Part shown: in pieces, positions 16,266 to 24,956 of the stretch | How the letters are laid out: the number at the start of each line of letters is the position of its first letter | How positions within the stretch are numbered: position 1 is the first letter of the stretch | NCBI GenBank assembly: GCA_028693815.1 | Contig: JAQUUP010000019.1 | Span: 1 to 36,436 of the forward strand | Direction of reading: 5' to 3' | DNA length: 36,436 bases | Origin: Candidatus Omnitrophota bacterium | GTDB lineage: Bacteria; Omnitrophota; Gorgyraeia; Zapsychrales; Aceulaceae | Translations under genes and position numbers: made by a program | Notes under the pieces: generated by a model | What the model saw: only the letters and a program-made list of their open reading frames with translations | Database searches by the model: none | What the model was told of the DNA's origin: nothing

Positions 16266-17543
16266 TTAAAACTTAAATAACACATCTGCCTGAATCAAAT
16301 GCTGTGTATTGCTTGTACTTCCATTAATAGGATGCATATTGTAATAATCTAGGCCAAGAATAACATTTTTCTTGATTGCATAAGACCATGCAACTTCGTG
16401 ACCAGCAACATTTGTTTCTCCACCATAAGCATCAGAGTCTGGGAAAATATCTAACCAAGCATCTGTTTCAAGGTGACGATAACAATATTTAATTTGCCAG
16501 CTACCTGGATTCTTAATTTTCTTATCTCCAAATTTCATACCAGCAAGATATCCTTTATTATTATCACTAGGATCTGGATTATAAATATAATTTCCAAAGA
16601 AACTGATTGCTTCAATAGCGATCGGAAGATCTATTCCTTCAAATGGATTGCTAATTTTAAGTTCAACTGTAGGATTAACCGTATTGTAATCATACACTAA
16701 ACCTGTACTGTTTCCTGTGTTCGTTTTAGCTGAGTTATCAAAAGTTTTTCCTTCAAGACCTGTAAATCCATAATAGGCAACAGCACCTTTCAGGCTGATC
16801 TTCTCACCAACCTTAGAACCAACACCTACCTGGGCATAATACATCGCAGGGTCAGCAGCTGAGCCCTTCTCTACAGCAGATGTATTATATTCAAACATAG
16901 GAAAAACACCTGCGTTTAAGAATCCGTCTAACATGCCAACTGAATGAGTTGCCGAAACGGCAATACCATCTGGGTTGATATCTCCATCCCAAAGAAGGTC
17001 ATCTGTTTGCCAAAGAACTGGCTTTCGTGCAAATCGTCCGACATAAATATCTACGCTGGAAAGCGGAGAATATTTGGCATATGCATAGTCTAGACGAATA
17101 TCTGGCGTCTCAAACTCTTGACCCATCGTCTGGTTTGTTGATCGAGGATCTGCTCCACCTGTAGCCAAACCAAAACCGACTTCTACTTGATCAGCCACAT
17201 CTGTTGTCACGCCTAAACGAAAACGATATCTCCCACGGCTTCGATTGTATTTAGCTTGGCCTTTATCAGCGGCTTTTGATTCATATTGATAACGAACACG
17301 CAAATCACCTTTAAGCTTCATCTTCTGAACCCATTCAGGTAATGCATAAGATTTATGCTCAGCTATCTCTTTCGCAACTTCCTGTTTCGTTTCATCCAAA
17401 ATTATTTCTGCCTCCATAGGAGTCAGAATATTTTTTTGAACTAACTTGTTCACCAAAATATCGATCTCTCCTGCAGATGAACTTGAAGAACAAGCCCCAA
17501 ATACGATTGCTCCTAAAAACAATGCTAAAAAAAACTTCTTCAT
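16266..17543 (-). CDS. Putative phosphate-starvation outer-membrane porin (Porin_5-like)
   Basis: About 425 residues. A signal peptide (MKKFFLALFLGAIVFGAC) is followed by a short helical region (IDILVNKLVQKNILTPMEAEIIL) and then a beta-barrel: KMKLKGDLRVRYQYES, many alternating strands, and a terminal F (ADVLFKF), as needed for BAM recognition. FGAC could act as an atypical lipobox, unusual for a porin; cleavage after SSSA is the alternative. AGGAGA precedes the ATG at 17543. Placed between phoR and pstS downstream of a PHO box, it probably lets phosphate or polyphosphate cross the outer membrane, like OprP/PhoE, but it is not their homologue by eye (function is inference). Confidence 0.8.
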   Translation of the reverse strand: MKKFFLALFLGAIVFGACSSSSSAGEIDILVNKLVQKNILTPMEAEIILDETKQEVAKEIAEHKSYALPEWVQKMKLKGDLRVRYQYESKAADKGQAKYNRSRGRYRFRLGVTTDVADQVEVGFGLATGGADPRSTNQTMGQEFETPDIRLDYAYAKYSPLSSVDIYVGRFARKPVLWQTDDLLWDGDINPDGIAVSATHSVGMLDGFLNAGVFPMFEYNTSAVEKGSAADPAMYYAQVGVGSKVGEKISLKGAVAYYGFTGLEGKTFDNSAKTNTGNSTGLVYDYNTVNPTVELKISNPFEGIDLPIAIEAISFFGNYIYNPDPSDNNKGYLAGMKFGDKKIKNPGSWQIKYCYRHLETDAWLDIFPDSDAYGGETNVAGHEVAWSYAIKKNVILGLDYYNMHPINGSTSNTQHLIQADVLFKF

Positions 17544-17691
17544 CTTTTTCTCCTTTTTTAATAAAGACATTGTTACGAAAATAAAACCAGCGTAAACAAT
17601 CTCTCCTAATTAATCTTAACCTTTTTCAAAATAAAAAATAAACTCTGATGAAAGCTCATGCTCACCGTAGTTCCACAAGCTATATCATCAT

Positions 17692-17895
17692 TTAATTTTC
17701 ATCAATAAACTTTCTAATTTGCTTAAAATCTATCTCTGCTTTTTTCATAGTCTCTTTGACGTATTCGTCACTATAACTATGATTTTTTTCAATAATGTTT
17801 AAAATATTATTCAATGCTGCAATTTCAGATCGTAGCCAATTAACTACAAAATCTACATTAATTGCATTAGATTTAATCATCTGACTCAGTACCAT
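17692..17895 (-). CDS. Small helical protein in the Pho regulon, unknown function
   Basis: 67 residues, predicted all-helical and cytoplasmic, with no recognised domain: MVLSQMIKSNAINVDFVVNW at the start and a Lys/Glu-rich end KKAEIDFKQIRKFIDEN. It is likely real because it has an excellent ribosome-binding site (GAGGAGG) and a PHO-box promoter about 20 bp upstream with the same geometry as pstS and phoB. It may be co-transcribed with the porin 148 bp downstream. A role in phosphate homeostasis or Pho signalling is inferred only from this control. Confidence 0.7.
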   Translation of the reverse strand: MVLSQMIKSNAINVDFVVNWLRSEIAALNNILNIIEKNHSYSDEYVKETMKKAEIDFKQIRKFIDEN

Positions 17896-17922
17896 TATTC
17901 ACCTCCTCTCTTTCTTAAGAAG

Positions 17923-17976
17923 AGTATAATTCTATAAGGTGAAAATAAAATGGCTGCTCTGTGAAATGATTGTGAA
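17923..17976 (-). promoter_or_regulatory. PHO box and -10 of the small gene/porin unit
   Basis: Read on +, GTGAA at 17939, 17961 and 17972 and a weaker ATGGC at 17950 lie on an exact 11-bp ladder. The -10 (TATACT on -) is at 17923-17928, 10 bp from the nearest half-site, exactly as before pstS. The start codon follows at 17895 with GAGGAGG between. Confidence 0.78.
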
Positions 17977-17997
17977 TTTGATTTTAATAAGACTAGT

Positions 17998-19782
17998 TTA
18001 AGCTTTGGGAAGAGTAAAACTAAACATGGTTCCTTTTCCTAGTTCGCTTTGAACGGAAATCTGTCCTTTATGCGACTGAACAAGGTGTTTTGCTATGGAA
18101 AGCCCGAGACCGGTTCCGCCTAGCTCGCGTGATCTCGCTTTATCGACTCGATAAAAACGTTCAAAAATGCGAGGTAAATCTTCTTCAGGTATTCCAATTC
18201 CATTATCTTTTATACTCACTTCAACAAAATCATTTCTTTCAGCTACAGATATGGTTATCAACCCTTCATCATTATTATATTTGATAGCATTATCGATTAA
18301 ATTCAGAAAAACCTGCATAATACTTTTTTCATCTGCTTTTATTTTTGATAAATTGTTAGGAATATTCTTTTTTATGACAATTTTTCCTTCCCTGATCTGC
18401 TTCCTCAAGCTAACGATAACCCTATCAACAATATCCTCAATATTGCAAGACACAATATTCAAATTAGTTTTGCCTGACTCTATCCTTGATAAATCTAAAA
18501 GATCGTCGACAAGTTGAGCCAAGCGATTAGCATCCGCATTAATAGTTTTGAGAAAATCTTTGGCATTTTCTTTGTCCTCTATTGCTCCATCTAGCAATGT
18601 TTCTGAAAATCCCTTTATATTCGTGATAGGAGTTCTAAGCTCATGAGAAACATTAGCCACAAAATCTTTTCTGATATTTTCAAGCCGCCTTAATTCAGTA
18701 ATATCATGAAAAACCAACACCGCGCCAAAAATCTCGTTGTCCCTCATAACGGTAGCCGCATGAACCTGTAATGTTCTTTCTGAGGGCTGCAAGATATTGA
18801 TCTCCCCAGATTGCACGCCACTTTTTAAATCTAAAACCTTATCAGCTATTTCTTGAATCTCAATATTTCTGATAACTTCCAAGGGTCGTCTCCCTATTGG
18901 GCTTTCAGATACATTCAACATTTTCTTAAGAGTATTATTCATAAGCTTTATAGACCCGTTATTATCAATAACAATAACTCCCTCGAACATACTCAAAAGT
19001 ATCGCCTCAAATCTAGACTTATTTGCCTCAACCTCACTTATCCTTGCTTTAATCTGCTCAGACATGTAATTTATCGAGCTGCTCAACTCTCCTATTTCAT
19101 CATTTGTAAATATATTAATTCGCCTTGAATAATCTCCACTTGATATCTTTTTAGCCACAGCTGAAATCTTTTTTAAAGGATTGGAAATATAAATAGAAAC
19201 TATAAAGCCGATGAGAACTGAAAAACCAAAAGCAATGATCAAAGAAACGCCTAATATTTTCTTTAATTTATTAGTCACAACTGCTATCTCGCTTAATGGA
19301 ACTGCAAGTCGAATAACTCCACTTGTCTTATCGTTCTGAAAAAGACAAGACATGTAAAGCATGTCTTCTTGTAGAGTTGTGCTAAATCGCCTACTTTCTC
19401 CTAGTCCTGTTTTTAATGCCTCCTGAACTTCAGGTCTGTACAAATGATTTTCCATGTCGGCAAGATCTGTGCCTGATAACTCAGAATCGCCTAAAACCTT
19501 TCCGCTTGAGTCAATCAAAGTCACTCTAAGACCTAAATCTTTTCCTATTTGATCTGCAATTTCATCAGTTTTTTCTATGGATAATAACTTAGAATGGCGA
19601 CTATCGAAGTAAGATTTGGCAAGAAGCACCTCTCTCGAAAGACTGCTTTTAATTCGATTGTAGGTATTATCTTGTAAATTATTCTTTAAATAGATATAAA
19701 CAAAAGAAAGGATAAAAATATTAATTACAATAATAATTAGTGTGAGCTTATATTGAATAGGGAGCCTAATTTTATTCATCAT
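17998..19782 (-). CDS. phoR: Phosphate-sensing histidine kinase PhoR
   Basis: 594 residues. Domains in order: membrane helix (about 12-32), periplasmic/extracytoplasmic sensor (about 33-172), helix (about 176-200), HAMP (about 200-250), PAS (about 255-365), HisKA with phospho-acceptor H380 in NVSHELRTP, and HATPase_c with [20 protein letters not shown], and GTGLGLSI. This is the large PhoR/WalK-like layout of Gram-positives and many anaerobes rather than the short E. coli PhoR. It phosphorylates PhoB under phosphate limitation, with PhoU and Pst giving the sensing input. The start overlaps the phoB stop by 11 bp. Confidence 0.92.
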   Translation of the reverse strand: MMNKIRLPIQYKLTLIIIVINIFILSFVYIYLKNNLQDNTYNRIKSSLSREVLLAKSYFDSRHSKLLSIEKTDEIADQIGKDLGLRVTLIDSSGKVLGDSELSGTDLADMENHLYRPEVQEALKTGLGESRRFSTTLQEDMLYMSCLFQNDKTSGVIRLAVPLSEIAVVTNKLKKILGVSLIIAFGFSVLIGFIVSIYISNPLKKISAVAKKISSGDYSRRINIFTNDEIGELSSSINYMSEQIKARISEVEANKSRFEAILLSMFEGVIVIDNNGSIKLMNNTLKKMLNVSESPIGRRPLEVIRNIEIQEIADKVLDLKSGVQSGEINILQPSERTLQVHAATVMRDNEIFGAVLVFHDITELRRLENIRKDFVANVSHELRTPITNIKGFSETLLDGAIEDKENAKDFLKTINADANRLAQLVDDLLDLSRIESGKTNLNIVSCNIEDIVDRVIVSLRKQIREGKIVIKKNIPNNLSKIKADEKSIMQVFLNLIDNAIKYNNDEGLITISVAERNDFVEVSIKDNGIGIPEEDLPRIFERFYRVDKARSRELGGTGLGLSIAKHLVQSHKGQISVQSELGKGTMFSFTLPKA

Positions 19783-20461
19783 TATTTAAGCAATAGCCAT
19801 AGCCTCTAACCGTCTCAATTAATTTTCCAAGTTTACCTAATTTTTGGCGTAAGCGCTTTATATGTGTGTCAATTGTTCTTGTTGTCACATCTGAACTCAA
19901 TCCCCACACATCCTCTAAAAGCTGATCTCTAGACTGAACTCGTCCTTTTCTAGACATCAAAGTTTCTAAAAGCTTAAACTCCATTGCTGTCAGCTTGACT
20001 TCCTTATTTCTAACTTTTACCTTATGGCGAGGCTTATCAATCACAATTTCTTTAAATTCAAAAATATCTTTTTCTGACTCCTCTGGGATTCCTCTTTTTA
20101 ATATAGCTTTGACTCTTAAAACCAACTCTCTTGGACTAAAAGGCTTTACAATATAATCATCTGCCCCAAGCTCAAATCCGATAATGCGATCAACTTCTTC
20201 CCCTTTTGCTGTTAACATAACAACTGGAATTGAAGCTGTTCTTTTGTCCTGCTTGATTTGTTTACATGTTTCTAATCCATCCATTTTAGGCAACATGATA
20301 TCTAAAATGATCAAATCAACAGGCTGCGTATCTAAAATATCCAACGCCTCTTCACCAGTAATAGTTGATTGACAGCTAAACCCGGCTTTTTCTAAATTAT
20401 ACCTCACAAGCTTCGAGATATTTTTATCATCTTCAACTATTAGGATATTTTTATTCGGCAT
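19772..20461 (-). CDS. phoB: Phosphate response regulator PhoB
   Basis: 229 residues: receiver domain (1-120) with acidic pocket EDD (10-12), phospho-acceptor D54 in [14 protein letters not shown]84 and K106 in VKPFSPREL, then an OmpR-type winged helix (about 130-225; [33 protein letters not shown]). It binds 11-bp direct repeats and recruits RNA polymerase. A PHO box of its own lies upstream (20544-20597), so it likely activates itself. Confidence 0.93.
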   Translation of the reverse strand: MPNKNILIVEDDKNISKLVRYNLEKAGFSCQSTITGEEALDILDTQPVDLIILDIMLPKMDGLETCKQIKQDKRTASIPVVMLTAKGEEVDRIIGFELGADDYIVKPFSPRELVLRVKAILKRGIPEESEKDIFEFKEIVIDKPRHKVKVRNKEVKLTAMEFKLLETLMSRKGRVQSRDQLLEDVWGLSSDVTTRTIDTHIKRLRQKLGKLGKLIETVRGYGYCLNNDE

Positions 20462-20543
20462 TTTCGCACCCCTTTAATGATATAAACAATATTATCACAC
20501 CCTTTTAATATTAACAAATATAATAGGTATCGTCATTTTATTA

Positions 20544-20597
20544 AGTATATAAAATTCATGTGAATTTTATATGACATTTATGTAATTTCTTCGTGAA
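20544..20597 (-). promoter_or_regulatory. PHO box and -10 of phoB-phoR
   Basis: Read on +, GTGAA at 20560, ATGAC at 20571, weaker GTAAT at 20582 and GTGAA at 20593 follow an exact 11-bp ladder. The -10 TATACT (- strand) is at 20544-20549, again 10 bp from the nearest half-site. The leader to the phoB ATG is about 75 bases. Points to positive autoregulation. Confidence 0.78.
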
Positions 20598-20747
20598 TTA
20601 AAAAAGGTGAGAGCTTAAAGAATCTATAGGCTCCGAGTTTTTTGACTTTTAAGAATTATTGACATTGCTTATAATTTCCAGATTGCTTTATGTTGACAGC
20701 GATTAGATAATGCTATTCTTGTGAATATTGCCAAATTTCCAAGAATT

Positions 20748-22079
20748 CTAGCGATCACTCCATAATTCTATTAAAGAATTATTCATAACAGCACTTTTAG
20801 GAAGCAATTTTATAAAATTCTGGCGTAAACTATAGGTATAAGATCCTTGCGTTGGAATCATTAAAACATCACCAACTTCAATACCTTTTCCAAAATATGA
20901 AAAACCCCAAATATCATGCGGAGTACAAAGCGATCCAAACACCATGCAGGGCTTTTCCTCTAAAGAAGGTTGACTTAAGTTAATAACAGGAAAATAATCG
21001 ATCTCAAAACGCTCCCACCCAATCATGTTGGTGCCACCATCAGTAACAACAACATCTTTATCCTTTTTATCGATGACCTCTAATAAAATATGCATAACTT
21101 CATGACTAATCCATCGTCCAGGCTCTAAATAAATATCGCAATCTATATATTTAAATATGTGTTGATCAAGCGCGTCAGCAAGATCCTGAGCAAATTCTTC
21201 AATTGATATTGAAGGCAAGCATCGATGATCCATCCCCTCGCTCATCTGAGGAACGAGACATTGCTTTAATTTTCCCTCAGGAGTTGAGCTTGGTTGCATC
21301 CACTCGCCCTGGGCAGGCCAATAACCTCCACCAACATCAACAAAATCAATTTCTTGAACAACTGATTTGTCCATTTGCAAAAAAGCCTTACCCAAGCGCT
21401 CAAGAAAAGCAATCTGCTTATTTGCATCAAGATTCCAGCTCGAATGAAACTGCAATCCGCATAGTTCAACATGAGAACATTCTTTCGCTTTACCAAAGAA
21501 ACAATCTAATTTATCCAGAGGAACGCCAAACTTTCTCCATAAACCGTTTTCTTCATTCATTAAGCGAACACCTGCTTTTATTTTTATATCTTTTCTACAA
21601 GCTACCTTTTGAAGACGATCTAATTCGCCAAAGCTGTCAAGAAGAACAGTGACGACCTTAGAATGATGACATGCAAACTCAAGCTCAAAATCCGTTTTTC
21701 CTGGTCCGCTAAAAATAACCGACTTTGGATTATATTTCACCGCACATCTCAATTCTTCTGCGCTTGAAACATCTATTCCGTACCCCTCTTCAACAAGAGT
21801 TTCAATCATAACAGGATGATTATTGCTTTTCATCGCATAAAAAAATGACACCTGTGAAATTCTGCTCTTAAAAGCCCTATAAAATTCCTGCGCCTTACTT
21901 CTTAACGCCAACTGATCAAAAAGATACAATGGAGATCCTTTTTCTCTACAAACATCAAGATAGTCATTTTTCTTTTTTAAATATTTATCGACAAAAGCAC
22001 ACAGCGCTTCTTTATCCATCAATGGCGTTTTAATTCTTAAGATTTCTTGAGCTTTATCTAAATATTCTTGTTCATCCAT
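20748..22079 (-). CDS. Fold-III PLP-dependent decarboxylase (LysA/ornithine-DC family)
   Basis: 443 residues with the alanine-racemase-like barrel and C-terminal beta domain of group IV decarboxylases. K84 in YAMKSN is the PLP lysine, H212 in LQFHSSW stacks on the cofactor, VGGGY (249-253) and EPGR (319-322) bind the phosphate, and C385 in GSLCTPHD is the catalytic Cys of the partner subunit. It should be active. The substrate is not clear: relatives act on meso-diaminopimelate, ornithine/arginine, carboxyspermidine, or, in natural-product and siderophore pathways (SbnH, BtrK-like), on ligase products. It is the last gene of a tight operon with an ATP-grasp ligase, an acyltransferase and a SpeD-like protein, which favours a special pathway over lysine synthesis (inference). 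Confidence 0.85.
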   Translation of the reverse strand: MDEQEYLDKAQEILRIKTPLMDKEALCAFVDKYLKKKNDYLDVCREKGSPLYLFDQLALRSKAQEFYRAFKSRISQVSFFYAMKSNNHPVMIETLVEEGYGIDVSSAEELRCAVKYNPKSVIFSGPGKTDFELEFACHHSKVVTVLLDSFGELDRLQKVACRKDIKIKAGVRLMNEENGLWRKFGVPLDKLDCFFGKAKECSHVELCGLQFHSSWNLDANKQIAFLERLGKAFLQMDKSVVQEIDFVDVGGGYWPAQGEWMQPSSTPEGKLKQCLVPQMSEGMDHRCLPSISIEEFAQDLADALDQHIFKYIDCDIYLEPGRWISHEVMHILLEVIDKKDKDVVVTDGGTNMIGWERFEIDYFPVINLSQPSLEEKPCMVFGSLCTPHDIWGFSYFGKGIEVGDVLMIPTQGSYTYSLRQNFIKLLPKSAVMNNSLIELWSDR

Positions 22080-22082
22080 ATA

Positions 22083-23378
22083 TTATTCTATCTCAACAAT
22101 CAGTTTCTGCGACAACTCTATACATTGGTCTTCAACTGACTTATCCAAATCTGGCTTAAAAATAACATATCCTAATATTCGTGTATCATAATCTTCAGGA
22201 GGAAGCTTAATCATGTCGCCCTTGGCACACCTTAAGCGACACTCTACGACTCGCGAATCACTATCAATAGCTTTCGCGTCAATCATTTTTACAATACCAC
22301 ATTTCGTCGCAATTAAATGAAGACCAACAACGCGATCCCAACATTCATCATCAGGAATAACAACCAATTTTCTTTCTGCAAAATCAAGAGCTGCTTTTAA
22401 GATATCAAACCCACAACTCGCCTTGATAAGCGGCGGCAAACAATCCCCTCCTGGCCGAGGAGTTACTTCTAGCAAAAAAACCTGATTATTATGCACCTTA
22501 AAATCCGCCATAACCATGCTGGATTTAATGCCTAAGGCATGCGATGCTTTTAAAAGAATTTCTTTTACCTTCTTAAGATCAAAACCTTTGGGAAGCTTTG
22601 CTGGCAACTCGTAAGCTAAGATCGTTCCAAAGTCAGATTGTGGCAAATAATATTTTCTTGTTAAACGGATAAGCTGAAGAGTTTGCCCCTTTACGATAAA
22701 ATCACAACTATATTCCAAACCAGGAATATACTGCTCCATAAGTATAACTTTTCTAGGATCTTCTGTTTTCGGCATATGTCGAGAAGTGTACATCCCATTG
22801 TTACTATGCCTTCTAAGTTTATCAAAAACAATCTTACATGACTCATGACATTTATCCTGATCTTCGCAATAATAAACAAGCTCGCTTCCACTGCCCGTAA
22901 GAGGCTTGACAACCACCGGTCCGCTAATAGAGTCAAAAGACTTTAAGACGTCATTCTCGCTATAAACCAATACCGCATCTGGACAAACAACACCATTCTT
23001 TTTCCAAATATTTTTAGAAAGAAACTTCGAACGACAATTGATGAGTGTCTCGATATTTGAGAAAGATAGACCAAATTGCTGTGCAACAACAGAAGCAAGA
23101 GTTAACGATTCACAATCAAAGCAAGCAATGCCTGAAAACTTAATGTTATTTGTACGAACATAATCTTTTAAGCTATTAACAACAGCAGATTGATCTTGAA
23201 GATCAAGAATAATTTCTGACGATAGGTCAACTTCAGATTGATTATATTTTGCCCCTTCCTCAATGTCCGTGACAAAAAAAACTCTCTTAGGATATCGTTC
23301 TTTCAATAACCCAACGTAATCAATCGTAGTGCCAACAACTAAAATTCTTTTTTTCTTAAGCAATTTTAGCCTCATCAA
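22083..23378 (-). CDS. ATP-grasp ligase, probably amino acid/amine ligase
   Basis: 431 residues. N-terminal Rossmann-like region (KRILVVGTTIDYVGLL; IACFDCESLTLASVVAQQFG), then an ATP-grasp core with GPVVVKPLTGSGSELVYY, EQYIPGLEYSCDF, and the Mg-binding motif FLLEVTPRPGGDCLP. The carbamoyl-phosphate synthase/BL00235-like ATP-grasp enzymes activate a carboxylate as acyl phosphate and join it to an amine. The C-terminus (about 330-431) is the small domain seen in L-amino acid ligases. The gene is 3 bp upstream of the PLP decarboxylase start and overlaps the acyltransferase gene by 23 bp, so product flow between these enzymes is likely. Substrates unknown. Confidence 0.85.
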   Translation of the reverse strand: MMRLKLLKKKRILVVGTTIDYVGLLKERYPKRVFFVTDIEEGAKYNQSEVDLSSEIILDLQDQSAVVNSLKDYVRTNNIKFSGIACFDCESLTLASVVAQQFGLSFSNIETLINCRSKFLSKNIWKKNGVVCPDAVLVYSENDVLKSFDSISGPVVVKPLTGSGSELVYYCEDQDKCHESCKIVFDKLRRHSNNGMYTSRHMPKTEDPRKVILMEQYIPGLEYSCDFIVKGQTLQLIRLTRKYYLPQSDFGTILAYELPAKLPKGFDLKKVKEILLKASHALGIKSSMVMADFKVHNNQVFLLEVTPRPGGDCLPPLIKASCGFDILKAALDFAERKLVVIPDDECWDRVVGLHLIATKCGIVKMIDAKAIDSDSRVVECRLRCAKGDMIKLPPEDYDTRILGYVIFKPDLDKSVEDQCIELSQKLIVEIE

Positions 23379-24291
23379 AGTTTTTAATAAAATATAGTGG
23401 GCGGGGGGTCAAATGAAACAATTTCTTCCAAGAAAAATCGCCGCAAAGAAAATCAGCCTCCTTATACTTTTTCTTGCAAGACTCTTCCATGTGATACATA
23501 TTAATAACCTTGGCTATGCCAGGATAATTGGAATTGGTTCCTCCTGCAAGCAAAGTATATGTGTTGTTGTAAACACAACCCATATCAATTGCGGCAACTT
23601 GACTATCAATTTTTAATGTCGTCATTCTCAGCCATCCTTTTTGAGAAAGATAATCTCTTAACGAGCGAAAGCTTTTAGTGAATTTATCATCAGAAAAATA
23701 AGAATATTGTTCAAACCGCTCCAAATTAAGTCTTATCATTTCTTCAAAGTCATTAGGATGATCGCTGCAGATTTCTAAACCTTTTTCATATATCCTATTA
23801 ATTTCGCGTCGAATTGTTTTAATGGATTTTCGTGAGAATGCTGAATAATAATTTTCCATGGAGTGATGGTGGGCTTCTGAAGAAAAAAGATACCCTATTT
23901 CATCTTCTGTGACAAAACTTTCTAAAAAAGAAGGGCTATTAAGTAAGTAACGTGAAAAATGGCGGATATTGTTTTCCTCAAGCCACGCAAGCATTTGCTG
24001 GAAAACATTCTTGTCCCTTGCAATCAAGCGATTCTGCTCGATCCAAGTTTTTTTCTGCCAAATTTCTCCAGGAAAATAAGTATAATAATTATGCTCTTCG
24101 ACAAAGCATAAAGGAATAAGACCAATCAACTTCTTATTTTCTTCTGCAACAAGAAAAAAAAGTTTCCTTTTAAAATGATCATGAAAACAACCGCGAACAT
24201 CCCAAAGATCGGTTAATTGCTCACAAGGCATTAACCGCTCCCAAATCTCTCGACAAGATTTAGGATCTGTTTCAAAAAACACTTTTATCAT
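23356..24291 (-). CDS. CelD/BioF2-like GNAT-fold acyltransferase
   Basis: 311 residues. The second half carries the hallmarks of the acetyltransf_6 (CelD/BioF2, FemAB-like) family: KSIKTIRREINRIYEKG before the fold, then AAIDMGCVYNNTYTLLAGG and DFLCGDFSWKKLF near the end (substrate/acyl-CoA or aminoacyl donor site). The first half is a GNAT-like repeat. It likely transfers an acyl or aminoacyl group to an amine. It begins 1 bp after the SpeD-like stop and overlaps the ATP-grasp gene. No membrane segment or signal peptide. Confidence 0.75.
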   Translation of the reverse strand: MIKVFFETDPKSCREIWERLMPCEQLTDLWDVRGCFHDHFKRKLFFLVAEENKKLIGLIPLCFVEEHNYYTYFPGEIWQKKTWIEQNRLIARDKNVFQQMLAWLEENNIRHFSRYLLNSPSFLESFVTEDEIGYLFSSEAHHHSMENYYSAFSRKSIKTIRREINRIYEKGLEICSDHPNDFEEMIRLNLERFEQYSYFSDDKFTKSFRSLRDYLSQKGWLRMTTLKIDSQVAAIDMGCVYNNTYTLLAGGTNSNYPGIAKVINMYHMEESCKKKYKEADFLCGDFSWKKLFHLTPRPLYFIKNFDEAKIA

Positions 24292-24292
24292 A

Positions 24293-24718
24293 TCAATATC
24301 TATACTTTACATTCGTCAGGCAACTTTTTCCACCAAAGAATTCCTTAGAAAATTTCTCGACAACATTCAAATCATAAGGTTTACAACTAAAAACATCTAA
24401 GTATACAGTATTTGTTAAATTAGCAAAATGTGCAGAAATCAAAGATGTCTCTATTAACTGAACCATCGAAAACCCTGCAACTCTCTCTTCTTCACCAAAA
24501 TGAACAACTTGCGTTTCACCATAACGCTTCATCTCAATTAACTCACAAAGACAAACAACAAACTCTTTGATTTTTTGAGCGTCTCTAATAGTATCTGGAT
24601 TGCAGTCATAAATATCAATGCTCCCTGCAACTCCCCAAACCGATTGTTTGTTCAACTCATGAATAGTGTCGTCCCTTGATGGAAGCGGCTCCAAACAAAC
24701 ATTTTGCATTCTTTCCAT
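24293..24718 (-). CDS. SpeD-like pyruvoyl decarboxylase, probably not a standard AdoMet decarboxylase
   Basis: 141 residues. It has the fold marks of bacterial AdoMet decarboxylase: VWGVAGSIDIYDCNPDTI, FSMVQLIETSLISAH and YLDVFSCKPYD. S92, H97 and C112 have the spacing of the self-cleavage/catalytic residues Ser63, His68 and Cys83 of Thermotoga SpeD, so a pyruvoyl enzyme cut before S92 is expected. But the residue before the cut is Thr rather than Glu, and the HTWPE segment, which carries AdoMet-binding Trp and Glu in the family, reads HFANL. There is no spermidine synthase near. SpeD relatives that decarboxylate ornithine or arginine are known, so a changed substrate is likely (inference). 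AAGGAGAAG precedes the ATG. Confidence 0.8.
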   Translation of the reverse strand: MERMQNVCLEPLPSRDDTIHELNKQSVWGVAGSIDIYDCNPDTIRDAQKIKEFVVCLCELIEMKRYGETQVVHFGEEERVAGFSMVQLIETSLISAHFANLTNTVYLDVFSCKPYDLNVVEKFSKEFFGGKSCLTNVKYRY

Positions 24719-24754
24719 TTCTTCTCCTTGTTAGAAATTCACCGTTAAAATTAA

Positions 24755-24934
24755 TTAAAACTGATTCAAATGCTTTTTGCCTTCTCTTAAACTTTTTAAA
24801 TTCTTCTCTTCTTTTTTCTTTATTTTCTTAAGCCATAATTCTTGCTCTTCCTCGCAATCCTCTTGATATTCCTCTTCATACTCTTCTTTAGGTTCCTCTT
24901 CGTATTCTCTATAATATTTCTTCTTTTGGTTCAT
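24755..24934 (-). CDS. Small Glu/Lys/Tyr-rich protein
   Basis: 59 residues. After MNQKKKYYREY come two acidic stretches (EEEPKEEYEEEYQED, EEEQELW) and then a Lys-rich tail (KKIKKKEEKNLK). No known domain. GAGGAAA five bases before the ATG at 24934 supports this start; the in-frame longer version to 25012 overlaps the upstream gene and is unlikely. Low-complexity composition allows an electrostatic or coiled helix. It is 36 bp before the SpeD-like gene, so it may be part of that operon; a precursor-peptide or assembly-factor role for the ATP-grasp pathway is only speculation. Confidence 0.55.
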   Translation of the reverse strand: MNQKKKYYREYEEEPKEEYEEEYQEDCEEEQELWLKKIKKKEEKNLKSLREGKKHLNQF

Positions 24935-24956
24935 TGTTGATTTCCTCAAATATAAT

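Noticed and set aside
21203-21652. 149-codon + strand open frame within the PLP decarboxylase gene
   Set aside because: It lies wholly opposite a well-supported gene with clear active-site motifs and has no recognisable domain; it is a shadow frame.
24293-24718. Calling this gene a normal AdoMet decarboxylase of spermidine synthesis
   Set aside because: No spermidine synthase is present and the AdoMet-binding segment differs, though the processing residues are kept.
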